Positions 52,710 through 60,255 of a stretch of 64,000 nt of DNA are shown here, piece after piece (positions within the stretch are counted from its first letter, which is position 1; each line of letters opens with the position of its first letter). The DNA lies in the NCBI RefSeq assembly GCF_015864955.1, contig NZ_JADYWE010000003.1, positions 124,001-188,000 of the forward strand, given 5' to 3'. Below the pieces are notes generated by a model. The model searched no databases and was not told where the DNA came from. It saw only the letters and a program-made list of their open reading frames with translations. This stretch comes from Salinibacterium sp. NK8237. Lineage in GTDB: Bacteria; Actinomycetota; Actinomycetes; Actinomycetales; Microbacteriaceae. The translations under genes and the position numbers were made by a program.

Positions 52710-53891
52710 CTAGTGAGCGATGCACGCGCCGGTAGAAACGGTGCTCGTAAGGTTGGTTGCATTCTCGGCAACCGGCTGTACGGCATCCAGCGTGAGAGCG
52801 TATCCGACGTTGTCCTGTTCGGTGCTGCTGCCGAAGATAGCTCCGACGACGTCTCCGTCGAGAGTGAGAAGCGGACCGCCCGAATTTCCGGGATTAACCT
52901 GCCCGGCGAGGGTATAAACCTCGCGAGGTGAACCTCCGTCGCCATAGATGTCGGGGCTCTCAAAGGTGCTGATCTGCTGAACAAGGGAGGCGTGAGTGCT
53001 AAACGGTCCGCCGTAGGGATACCCCTGAATTGCTGTGCTCGTCCCCGGTCTGGCGGTGACGCCGAGGCGCAACGGGTCGGCGCTCAAGCCAGGGACAGCG
53101 AGCACCGCGAGGTCATTGACCGAATCGAAATAGACGATGCTGCTCGGCAGGACTTGACCGTTTAAGGCTTCGACGACTGGTCCAGTGGTTCCAGAGACCA
53201 CATGGGCGTTTGTCATTACTCGCTCGGAGGCGATCACAAATCCGCTTCCAGTCTGGCCCTGACCGCACGCGTAGGCATTTCCCGTAATACGCACGACTGA
53301 TTGGGCAGCAGCCGCGAGGGCTGGACTGTCGGAATCGATTGTCGGGATGAGAGCGTTGGGGTCGCCGAGCGGCGTGCCAATCACAGGCAGAGCCTGTTCG
53401 GTGAGCACGGTACGCCAGCGCGCGATGCTCGCCTCGACGACGTCTGGAGTGATGTCTTGAATTGTGCGGATGACCGTTGACGAGGCAATGGTGCGCGACA
53501 GTATCGGTACACCAAGTTGGGCGGCGCTAAAACTCACTGTGGAGATAACGAGGGCCGCAACGACGCCAATCACGAGTCCGCCGACCGCCCGGTTTGCTCC
53601 CCGCAGTGCGCTGGTTCGAATCTCTACGTGGATCGCTTTGCCCGCCGCGACACCGACAGCGTGTCCCATCGCGATGAGCCCTACGGCCACCGAGACGGCG
53701 ATGATGACTCGCACTTGAGGAACAGAGGTGAGTTGGGATGCCGCGGGCGCGAGCAGCGTGGCAAAGAAGATGCCAACGCCAACACCGGCAATCACGAAGA
53801 TGCCGCGAGTGAGCCCGATCGTGAGGCCATAGATGACATAGCCAAGCAGAACTACTACGAGGAGTAGATCGAGCAAGGGCGCCACGTTCAT
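52710..53891 (-). CDS. MarP-type membrane serine protease
   Basis: 393 aa. N-terminal four-helix CvpA (colicin V production) domain (residues 1-130), linker, then a periplasmic trypsin-like domain with catalytic His230 (TNAHVV), Asp260 (NDLAVL) and Ser337 (GNSGGP). Cys209 and Cys390 sit where mycobacterial MarP has its activating disulfide. MarP in Mycobacterium protects against acid and oxidative stress by cleaving a peptidoglycan hydrolase. Start fixed by a leaderless promoter. Confidence 0.91.
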   Translation of the reverse strand: MNVAPLLDLLLVVVLLGYVIYGLTIGLTRGIFVIAGVGVGIFFATLLAPAASQLTSVPQVRVIIAVSVAVGLIAMGHAVGVAAGKAIHVEIRTSALRGANRAVGGLVIGVVAALVISTVSFSAAQLGVPILSRTIASSTVIRTIQDITPDVVEASIARWRTVLTEQALPVIGTPLGDPNALIPTIDSDSPALAAAAQSVVRITGNAYACGQGQTGSGFVIASERVMTNAHVVSGTTGPVVEALNGQVLPSSIVYFDSVNDLAVLAVPGLSADPLRLGVTARPGTSTAIQGYPYGGPFSTHASLVQQISTFESPDIYGDGGSPREVYTLAGQVNPGNSGGPLLTLDGDVVGAIFGSSTEQDNVGYALTLDAVQPVAENATNLTSTVSTGACIAH

Positions 53892-53897
53892 GGTCTT

Positions 53898-53903
53898 AGC
53901 CTA
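53898..53903 (-). promoter_or_regulatory. -10 hexamer of a leaderless promoter (MarP-type gene)
   Basis: Minus-strand TAGGCT, 6 nt before the ATG at 53891; no SD. Confidence 0.55.
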
Positions 53904-53985
53904 AAGGGCGTCGAAGCGGGAGGCGTCGAGTTGGGGCACAGCGGGAGGCGAGATATTCTCTGAGCGGACGATATGGGGGGATCCG

Positions 53986-54819
53986 GTGAGCGATAGCGCG
54001 CACAATGGCCACGCTCTGGCGAACCCAGCGCCCGACTATGGCTTCGGTCTCGGGATGTCAGCGTGCCTTCGCGCGCAGGCTGAGCACGAGCCGCGCACGT
54101 GGTTTCAGTCGCTCCGCGGAGTGAGCCCGCTGTCGCCGGAAGCCAATGATTTGTATCCGCACGGGGTTGGCGAGCTTGAGTCGGCGGTCGCGCTCGCCGC
54201 GTTGGGATCTGATTGGATGGTCGCGCACGCTGACGACGAACAGGATCAGAGCATCGGCGCCGACCATCTTGTGCTCGGCCCGGCCGGCGCCTTTCTCGTA
54301 TGCAGCCGTCGGCATCCGGGAGACAGGATCGTCAATGCTGGCCGGATGATTCTCGTGAATGGGCACCGTGTGGCCTATGTGCGCGAAGCCTCTGCTCGCG
54401 CTGATCAGCTGTCTGAAGCATTCACGTTGTTGGGAGCGGCAGACGTCGCCGTGCGGCCGATCGTGGCACTCACCGGTGCAATTGACCTGATTCGTGGTCG
54501 GGCGAAAGCACCAGTACCAGTGCTTGCTCTTGGTGAACTCGCTGGCTGGTTGATCCGCCATGAGGCGGTGTACTCCCGCGCTCAGGTCGCGGCTCTTGCG
54601 CCGGTGGCGGGCCGGCTCACTGGCTGGCACGTGCGCCCGGCCATTACAAGCTCGAGCGTGCGACTGACTGCTCGTTTCGAGCGATTACGAACTGAAGTGG
54701 ATGCTGCCCGCCGACGCTACCGGTTGTGGATTGTGCTCGGGGCAGCGGTTGCGCTCGCGGCTACCGTTACGATGTTGGCGTTTGCGATTCCCGCCATCAT
54801 CGCGCTCATCTCGGGATAG
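53986..54819 (+). CDS. Membrane-anchored NERD-like protein, copy 2
   Basis: 277 aa, diverged paralogue of the gene at 49939. Shared blocks: LRGVSPLSPEANDLYPHGVG, Glu63 in VGELES, Asp93 in GADHLVLGPAGAFLV; the ExK position reads CSRRH, again without the catalytic pair. One C-terminal helix (about 243-270). GTG start with the G-rich SD GGGGGGA. Divergent from marP across a 94 nt gap. Function unknown. Confidence 0.7.
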   Translation: MSDSAHNGHALANPAPDYGFGLGMSACLRAQAEHEPRTWFQSLRGVSPLSPEANDLYPHGVGELESAVALAALGSDWMVAHADDEQDQSIGADHLVLGPAGAFLVCSRRHPGDRIVNAGRMILVNGHRVAYVREASARADQLSEAFTLLGAADVAVRPIVALTGAIDLIRGRAKAPVPVLALGELAGWLIRHEAVYSRAQVAALAPVAGRLTGWHVRPAITSSSVRLTARFERLRTEVDAARRRYRLWIVLGAAVALAATVTMLAFAIPAIIALISG

Positions 54820-54861
54820 TGCTTGTCCAGGGATAGTGCTTGTCTCGGGATAGTGCTGCAG
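54811..54861 (+). repeat. Three 17-bp tandem repeats before rpsO
   Basis: Three copies in a row at 54811, 54828 and 54845, each containing GGGATAGTGCT. The first includes the stop codon of the NERD-like gene, so the array looks like a recent duplication of that gene's end. The third copy diverges in its last 4 nt. Confidence 0.85.
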
Positions 54862-54876
54862 GAGCATCCATTCTGC

Positions 54877-54882
54877 TAAGCT
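54877..54882 (+). promoter_or_regulatory. Candidate -10 hexamer for rpsO
   Basis: TAAGCT preceded by TGC (extended -10). It gives a leader of about 85 nt with a small GCCGT/ACGGC hairpin and SD GAGAGGGG before the rpsO ATG. No clear -35. Confidence 0.4.
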
Positions 54883-54971
54883 TTCAAGGTTGCCGTCCAA
54901 CGGCCGCGGATTAAGAGAGCTCAAGCATTCAGCTATGGGCACCGCGCAACGACTAGAGAGGGGATTACCTT

Positions 54972-55241
54972 ATGGCACTTGAAGCAAGTATCAAGAAGGC
55001 GATCATCGAAGAATACGCAACCCACCCAGGTGACACGGGATCCCCCGAGGTCCAGATCGCGATGATGACTCGTCGCATCCTCGACCTCACGGAGCACCTC
55101 AAGATGCACAAGCACGACCACCACTCACGTCGTGGACTGCTTCTTCTTGTTGGTCAGCGTCGCCGTCTGCTGGGTTACCTGCAGAACGTTGACATCACGC
55201 GTTACCGTACGCTGATCGAGAAGCTGGGACTGCGTCGCTAG
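54972..55241 (+). CDS. rpsO: 30S ribosomal protein S15
   Basis: S15, 89 aa, binds 16S rRNA early in 30S assembly. Typical blocks: [39 protein letters not shown] and [14 protein letters not shown] with SD GAGAGGGG. In most actinobacteria pnp follows rpsO; here a terminator follows directly and pnp is not in the window. Confidence 0.97.
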   Translation: MALEASIKKAIIEEYATHPGDTGSPEVQIAMMTRRILDLTEHLKMHKHDHHSRRGLLLLVGQRRRLLGYLQNVDITRYRTLIEKLGLRR

Positions 55242-55260
55242 TCGATTCGTCACACTTGCC

Positions 55261-55293
55261 AAAGGCCGTCATCGCAATGCGATGGCGGCCTTT
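55261..55293 (+). terminator. Rho-independent terminator of rpsO
   Basis: AAAGGCCGTCATCGC and GCGATGGCGGCCTTT, loop AAT, one G-U pair, followed by GTTGTTT. The clearest terminator in the window. Confidence 0.92.
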
Positions 55294-55347
55294 GTTGTTT
55301 CCGGGAGAGGCCGCGATCTCGCGCTGACCCTGCGGGTTGGTTAACCA

Positions 55348-55389
55348 GAACGGGGTCAGGCGAACCTTGCGGCTGGCCTGACCCCGTTC
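55348..55389 (-). terminator. Terminator-like hairpin of the HdeD-like gene
   Basis: GAACGGGGTCAGGC (55348-55361) and GCCTGACCCCGTTC (55376-55389), 14 bp perfect, loop 14 nt. It lies 20 nt after the stop of the minus-strand gene; on that strand it is followed by TGGTTAA. Confidence 0.7.
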
Positions 55390-55408
55390 GGTCGATCGAG
55401 AGTGCTCG

Positions 55409-56017
55409 CTAGATGGTTGCAGCCTTGGTGCCATCGGTAGCGTTCTTGGGCTTGCGAGGTAGCGTCAGCAGCGTGGTCAGGCTGACGGCGATCATCAGAA
55501 TTGCACCGATCGCAACGAGGGAGAACACTCCGGCCGCTGGCAGAACGAACATGGCGACTCCAGCCGCCATGGAGACGATTCCGCTGACCCAGCCGAACCA
55601 GCGAGGGTGGATGGTGCCGCGTACACCTCCGACGAGGTCGACGATTCCTTCGAGAATCCAGCCGATTCCGATGACGAGGGCGAGCGCAACGAGCGACTGG
55701 AAGGGATTCGCGAGGCACAGGATGCCGGCGATCACAACGAGGAGTCCCAGGAGGCCGGTCGTCCAGCGCATGGGGGAATCAAGGTTGTTGGCGACGAACG
55801 CGGCCGTGACGCGATAGATGCCGGAGGCAATGAGGTAGATACCGAAGAGCACCGCGATGGTGAGCAGCGTTGCGCCGGGGAACAGCAGACCGATAACTCC
55901 GAGCACGAGCCCAATGACGGCAACCGCCATGAGTTGCCCGCGGTGCACGCGGAGCAAACCGGGAAGAAGGTCGTTTATCGAAGCGATGGGAGGTGTCGTG
56001 CTGTCAGACGAGCTCAT
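55409..56017 (-). CDS. HdeD/DUF308-family membrane protein
   Basis: 202 aa with six membrane helices. Repeated pattern of helix pairs with small residues, such as GLLFPGATLLTIAVLFGIYL and GWILEGIVDLVGGVRG, is typical of HdeD-like (DUF308) proteins. E. coli HdeD acts in acid resistance; role here unknown. SD AAGGA 6 nt before the ATG. Confidence 0.85.
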   Translation of the reverse strand: MSSSDSTTPPIASINDLLPGLLRVHRGQLMAVAVIGLVLGVIGLLFPGATLLTIAVLFGIYLIASGIYRVTAAFVANNLDSPMRWTTGLLGLLVVIAGILCLANPFQSLVALALVIGIGWILEGIVDLVGGVRGTIHPRWFGWVSGIVSMAAGVAMFVLPAAGVFSLVAIGAILMIAVSLTTLLTLPRKPKNATDGTKAATI

Positions 56018-56106
56018 GATGGTCCTTATCCAGAGTTGTCAAGTGATGCCTTACTCCGCCATTCTCCCAGCTTGATTGGCTCGGTGTGCAACTGCGACGC
56101 ACCGGT

Positions 56107-56112
56107 TAGGCT
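56107..56112 (+). promoter_or_regulatory. -10 hexamer of a leaderless promoter (quinone oxidoreductase-like gene)
   Basis: TAGGCT, 6 nt, then ATG 56119; no SD. Confidence 0.55.
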
Positions 56113-56118
56113 CGAAGT

Positions 56119-57036
56119 ATGTCGCGACGTGTTACTTTCTCCCAGCTCGGTGGGCCTGAAGTGCTCACCATTTCCGAAGTCACTGAACCTCATGCGGGCG
56201 CGGGGGAGGTGCGCGTGCGAGTCAAGTTCGCCGGCATCAATCCTTTCGACTCGAAGGTGTTTAGGGGAGCCGCAACCGCTGCTCCTCAGGATGTGCAATT
56301 TCCGAGCGGCAACGGCAACGACTTTGCCGGTGTTGTCGATGAAGTTGGTGCAGGGGTCGACGGTTGGACTGTTGGCGACGAGGTTCTCGGTGGCAAGGGC
56401 TTTAGTGGCCAAGCTGATTATGTGGTGGTGCCGGCTGAGAAGCTCGTACGCAAGCCCGAGGGCCTCAGCTGGGAACAGGCCGGTGGTCTCGACATCGTCG
56501 GGCGCACGGCCTGGGCAAGCGTCGAGGAGATCGATCTCACACCCGCCGACACTGTCTTGGTGAGCGCGGCAGCGGGCGGCGTCGGTTCCATCGCTGCCCA
56601 GCTTGCGAAGCTCAAGGGCGCGACAGTGATTGGCTCCGCTAGCGAATCGAATCACGAGTTCTTGCGCTCGCTCGGCATCCATCCCGTGAAGTACGGCGAG
56701 GGGATGGTCGAACGCATTCTCGAGATCAGCCCAGAGGGCATCACTGCCGCCCTCGATAACAACGGCCGCGAAACTGTGGATGCTGCGCTTGCGCTCGGTG
56801 CCCCGGCCAACCGCATCAACACGATCGCCGACTATGCCGCCCTCTCGGAATACGGTACGTCAGGCATTGGTGCAGCCGGTGCCACCCCAGCAGACCTTGC
56901 GGCGCTTGCCGCACTGGTTGCTGACGGCTCTGTGCAGGTGTCGATCGACTCTGTCTTCCCCTTCGAGCACGTCTCTGAGGCATACGCGAAGCTTCTCGAG
57001 GGTCACTCGCGCGGCAAGATCGTACTCAAGCTCTAA
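56119..57036 (+). CDS. NADP-dependent oxidoreductase, quinone oxidoreductase-like (MDR)
   Basis: 305 aa medium-chain dehydrogenase/reductase without zinc ligands. GroES-like N-terminal part with VKFAGINPFDSKVFRG and GNDFAGVVDEVG; Rossmann motif VSAAAGGVGSIAAQLAK near residue 155; end HSRGKIVLKL. Such enzymes reduce quinones or enals with NADPH. Substrate unknown. Start fixed by the leaderless hexamer. The following gap (57037-57331) holds only a possible gene remnant at 57060-57238. Confidence 0.9.
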   Translation: MSRRVTFSQLGGPEVLTISEVTEPHAGAGEVRVRVKFAGINPFDSKVFRGAATAAPQDVQFPSGNGNDFAGVVDEVGAGVDGWTVGDEVLGGKGFSGQADYVVVPAEKLVRKPEGLSWEQAGGLDIVGRTAWASVEEIDLTPADTVLVSAAAGGVGSIAAQLAKLKGATVIGSASESNHEFLRSLGIHPVKYGEGMVERILEISPEGITAALDNNGRETVDAALALGAPANRINTIADYAALSEYGTSGIGAAGATPADLAALAALVADGSVQVSIDSVFPFEHVSEAYAKLLEGHSRGKIVLKL

Positions 57037-57059
57037 AGCATCGCCTAACCCAGAACTCT

Positions 57060-57238
57060 CCCTGCGCAGCGAGCGACTAGCCCCATTTTCCAGCTCCGCA
57101 TTCTGGGCTTTCATAGCGGGAGCCATCGTTATGGCGTGGCTCGGCTGGCGCCGAAAAGTGGCTTCCGGTCCGGAGTCGGGTGGCCCGGAATCGGGCCCCG
57201 AGGGGTCGGCGACGACCGCCTCGGAAAACAATCGTTAA
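57060..57238 (+). pseudogene. Possible 3' remnant of a membrane protein gene
   Basis: An open frame ending at TAA 57238 encodes one convincing membrane helix, FWAFIAGAIVMAWLGWRRK, and a Gly/Pro/Glu/Ser-rich tail. No start codon lies before the helix (the first ATG, 57131, is inside it), and upstream the frame runs antiphase through the preceding gene. Either a remnant of a longer gene or a chance frame. Confidence 0.25.
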
Positions 57239-57331
57239 AGTTTTTGTGAGATTGCTGCATCCAAAACCGGGGTTCAGCCGGAAGTACTCCATGTAAGGCG
57301 AATTACGCCAGACCATGAGAGGACTAGAACA

Positions 57332-58156
57332 GTGCGAAACAAAATTTTTGCCGGTGTAGCCGCCGGAGCGATTGCCGCCGTAGGCGTCGCCATTCCCGCC
57401 AATGCAATCTCTGACACGACCGCAGACCTGTACGTTCTTCACGCCGTACCCGGCCTCACCGTCGACGTGTATGTCAATGGCGAACTCACCCTCGACGACT
57501 TCGAACCCGGAGATCTTGCTGGCCCCCTCGACCTTCCGGCCGACACGTACACGGTCGCGATCACCACTTCGGATGCTGCAGACGACTCGTCGCCCGCAAT
57601 CGGTCCCATCGACCTCACTCTCGAGGGCAACATGAGCTACACCGCAGTGGCTCACCTCGACGAATCGGGTGACCCAACGGCGAGCCTCTTCACGAACGAT
57701 CTCAGCACTATCGCTGCTGGTGAAGGCCGACTCACGGTTCGCCACACCGCAGCAGCTCCCTCCGTTGACGTGTTGGCCGACGGTGCAGCAGCATTCGAAA
57801 ACCTCAGCAACCCCGACGAAGTAAAGGCTGACCTTGGCGTCGGAACCATTTCCGCCGCGGTCGCGCTCACTGGAACCACCGACCCTGTGATCGGCCCGGC
57901 AGATGTTGAAATCGCCGAGGGCATCAACACGATCGTGTACGCCTGGGGAAGTGCAGAAGACGACAACCTCGACATTGCTGTGCAGACCATCGATGGTCTC
58001 CACTCGAACCCTGATGGAGTGGATGCCGGCACCGCCGGGCTCGTCGCTGACAACAACAACGGGATCCTCTTCGCCAGCCTCGGTGGCCTCCTAGCTCTTC
58101 TTGCTCTCGCAGGATTCGCCGCGACCCGACTCACCGCAGCTCGCGCCGCGAAGTAG
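57332..58156 (+). CDS. Secreted DUF4397 protein
   Basis: 274 aa. Signal peptide (residues 1-25, cleavage near ANA-IS), two DUF4397 beta domains: first from about 30 with DLYVLHAVPGLTVDVYVNG, second with LTVRHTAAAPSVDVLADG; C-terminal membrane helix ILFASLGGLLALLALAGF with basic tail, without an LPXTG motif. GTG start with SD GAGAGGA. Genes for DUF4397 protein, class F sortase, ECF sigma and anti-sigma stand together here, suggesting an envelope-stress surface protein. Confidence 0.87.
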   Translation: MRNKIFAGVAAGAIAAVGVAIPANAISDTTADLYVLHAVPGLTVDVYVNGELTLDDFEPGDLAGPLDLPADTYTVAITTSDAADDSSPAIGPIDLTLEGNMSYTAVAHLDESGDPTASLFTNDLSTIAAGEGRLTVRHTAAAPSVDVLADGAAAFENLSNPDEVKADLGVGTISAAVALTGTTDPVIGPADVEIAEGINTIVYAWGSAEDDNLDIAVQTIDGLHSNPDGVDAGTAGLVADNNNGILFASLGGLLALLALAGFAATRLTAARAAK

Positions 58157-58225
58157 TCGCCAGCACAACCTCCACAGCACGACCCAGCAACACCAGCACT
58201 CACACACCCCAGCAAGGAGAACGTC

Positions 58226-58834
58226 ATGGCCCCGAGAATCCTAGCCCTCACCGTCATGGCGCTTCTCCTTGCTGGTTGTGCTGCTGCCCCGGCAGAATCG
58301 ATTGCTCCGACTGCGGTACCGTCTCCGCCGCCAACCGCGGTGGTTGATGTGCCTCGTCAGTCGAGCGAACTTGCGCCGGTAGCGCAGGTCTCTGCACCGA
58401 TTCGTCTTCAGATTCCCTCTGTGGCGATCGACATCCAGATCGACCCGGTGGGAGTCCAAGATGACGGGTTTATGCAGATCCCCGAAACCATCACGGTGGC
58501 GGGCTGGTACCGCTACGGCGCTTCCCCCAGTAGCGACACGGGATCGACTGTGATCACCGCGCACGTGGACGACTTCATTCAGGGCGTCGGGCCGTTTGCC
58601 GCCCTCAAGGACATGCCAGCGGATGCAGAGATCATTGTGACAACGGAAGATGGTGTCGAGCACCGTTACGTTCTCGAGTCTGTGCAGAGCGTTGAAAAAG
58701 AGCAGGTTCCGCTCGATCAGGTGTTTGATCGTGCCGGGGCTCCGCGAATTGTTCTACTGACCTGTGGTGGACAGTTCGACGAAAATGTTCGACAGTATTC
58801 TGACAACGTCATAGCGATCGCAAACCCGCTATGA
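58226..58834 (+). CDS. Class F sortase lipoprotein
   Basis: 202 aa. Lipoprotein signal with LLAGC (Cys18), a Pro/Ser-rich spacer, then the sortase domain: His113 in STVITAHVDD, Cys180 in VLLTCGG, Arg189 in ENVRQYSDNV. The catalytic triad is complete. Class F sortases are widespread in actinobacteria and their substrates are mostly unknown. SD AAGGAG. The 3' end overlaps an alternative ATG of the sigma gene. Confidence 0.9.
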   Translation: MAPRILALTVMALLLAGCAAAPAESIAPTAVPSPPPTAVVDVPRQSSELAPVAQVSAPIRLQIPSVAIDIQIDPVGVQDDGFMQIPETITVAGWYRYGASPSSDTGSTVITAHVDDFIQGVGPFAALKDMPADAEIIVTTEDGVEHRYVLESVQSVEKEQVPLDQVFDRAGAPRIVLLTCGGQFDENVRQYSDNVIAIANPL

Positions 58835-58854
58835 TCCCTCACAGCAGGAGAACC

Positions 58855-59415
58855 ATGACGGACGACGAAGCCGCAGACGAAGCCCGCATGACGCGCGCTT
58901 TCATCGCCGGCGACGAATCCGCGCTCGCTGAGGTGTACAACCGTTGGTCGTCACTTGTCTTCACGCTTGCTGTTCGATCGCTCGGCGATCAGGGCGATGC
59001 TGAAGATGTGACTCAGAAGGTCTTTGTCTCTGCTTGGACGGGACGCTCAAGTTTCAAGCCCGAACGCTCCAGTCTCTCTGCCTGGCTCGTTGGGATCACT
59101 AAGAACAAGATCGCGGATACTCATGAAGCTCGAGCACGAGTGCGCAGACTTCACGAGCAACTGGCCGCCACAACATCCCGAGGGGACGCAGTCGTGGAAG
59201 ACTTCGACTTAGCGGACACGTTGATGGTGGCCGATGAGATTTCTCGCCTTGAACCAGATGCCCAAGCGATCATGAGATTGGCATTTTTCGACGATCTCAC
59301 CCACAACCAAATAGCCGACCGTCTCGAACTACCTCTCGGCACGGTCAAGAGCCATATCCGGCGCAGTCTGCAACGGATGCGAACACGATTGGAGGCGACC
59401 TATGCGACACGTTGA
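58855..59415 (+). CDS. ECF sigma factor (SigK-like)
   Basis: 186 aa. Region 2: ALAEVYNRWSSLVFTLAVRS then DAEDVTQKVFVSAW; region 4: LTHNQIADRLELPLGTVKSH. The pairing with an RskA-type anti-sigma factor places it near the SigK group. ATG 58855 has SD AGGAG; ATG 58831 (overlapping the sortase stop) would add 8 residues. It overlaps the anti-sigma gene by 14 nt, so both are made together. Confidence 0.92.
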   Translation: MTDDEAADEARMTRAFIAGDESALAEVYNRWSSLVFTLAVRSLGDQGDAEDVTQKVFVSAWTGRSSFKPERSSLSAWLVGITKNKIADTHEARARVRRLHEQLAATTSRGDAVVEDFDLADTLMVADEISRLEPDAQAIMRLAFFDDLTHNQIADRLELPLGTVKSHIRRSLQRMRTRLEATYATR

Positions 59416-60220
59416 TCCGGAGATCCTTGCGCTGCTCGCCCTCGGTGAGCAAGTCGCCCTCCCTGAAGACAGTGTGCATGTCAGCGAGTGTGAACAATGC
59501 CGCCGCGAGATCGAAGTGCTTTCCCGTGCTGCCATGGTTGGTCGCTCGACCTTCGATGCTGGCGAGCTCGTGGAACCGCCGTCGCGCGTGTGGGAGCGCA
59601 TCAGCGACGAGCTTTCGCTCGCGGCCGATCCTTCTGCTGTTGAGCCCAAAGTGGCTGTTGAGCCCGACGTGGCTGCGGGGCACGACCTAGCCACTACGGC
59701 TGATGTTGCTCCCGAGCCAGCTGATGCCGAAGTCTCCCCGGCCACGAATGTTCACTCGCTCGCCGAACGACGTCGACGCCGGCCGTGGATCGGTGTGCTT
59801 GCGGCGGCGGCGGCGGTAGCGCTCGTGGCGGCAGCAGGATCAGCGATCTGGGCGACATTCCAGCCATCCTCTCAGCCGACAATTCTCGCGAGTGCGACTC
59901 TCGATGCGTTCCCGGCGTGGCCAGATTCCAGTGGTGTGGCCACGCTCGAAGAGCTACCCGATGGCACCCGAATCATCGACGTGAATCTTGATGCTCCGAC
60001 GACCGATGGTGGTTACCGTGAAGTCTGGCTCATCACGACGGATGCCACGGCTCTGGTGAGTCTCGGGATCGTGGAGGGCACGTCAGGCCAGTTCACGGTT
60101 CCCGACGGCCTCGATATTTCGAGTTACGACCTCGTAGACATCTCGGAGGAACAGTTCGACGGAGACCCGGCGCACTCCGGCGACTCCATCGTGCGCGGTC
60201 AGCTTTCGACAGAGGCATAG
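59402..60220 (+). CDS. rskA: Anti-sigma factor, RskA type
   Basis: 272 aa. Zinc-finger anti-sigma motif His26, Cys30, Cys33 (HVSECEQC) in the cytoplasmic N-terminus, Pro/Ala/Glu-rich linker, one membrane helix (residues 129-151), and an extracellular anti-sigma-K (RskA) domain with GGYREVWLITTDA and ISEEQFDGDPAHSGDSIVRG. It should hold the sigma factor at the membrane until cleaved by site-1 and site-2 proteases. Overlaps the sigma gene. Confidence 0.92.
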   Translation: MRHVDPEILALLALGEQVALPEDSVHVSECEQCRREIEVLSRAAMVGRSTFDAGELVEPPSRVWERISDELSLAADPSAVEPKVAVEPDVAAGHDLATTADVAPEPADAEVSPATNVHSLAERRRRRPWIGVLAAAAAVALVAAAGSAIWATFQPSSQPTILASATLDAFPAWPDSSGVATLEELPDGTRIIDVNLDAPTTDGGYREVWLITTDATALVSLGIVEGTSGQFTVPDGLDISSYDLVDISEEQFDGDPAHSGDSIVRGQLSTEA

Positions 60221-60255
60221 CGCGCTCAGCCGAGGCACAGGGCACGGTCGCCCCG

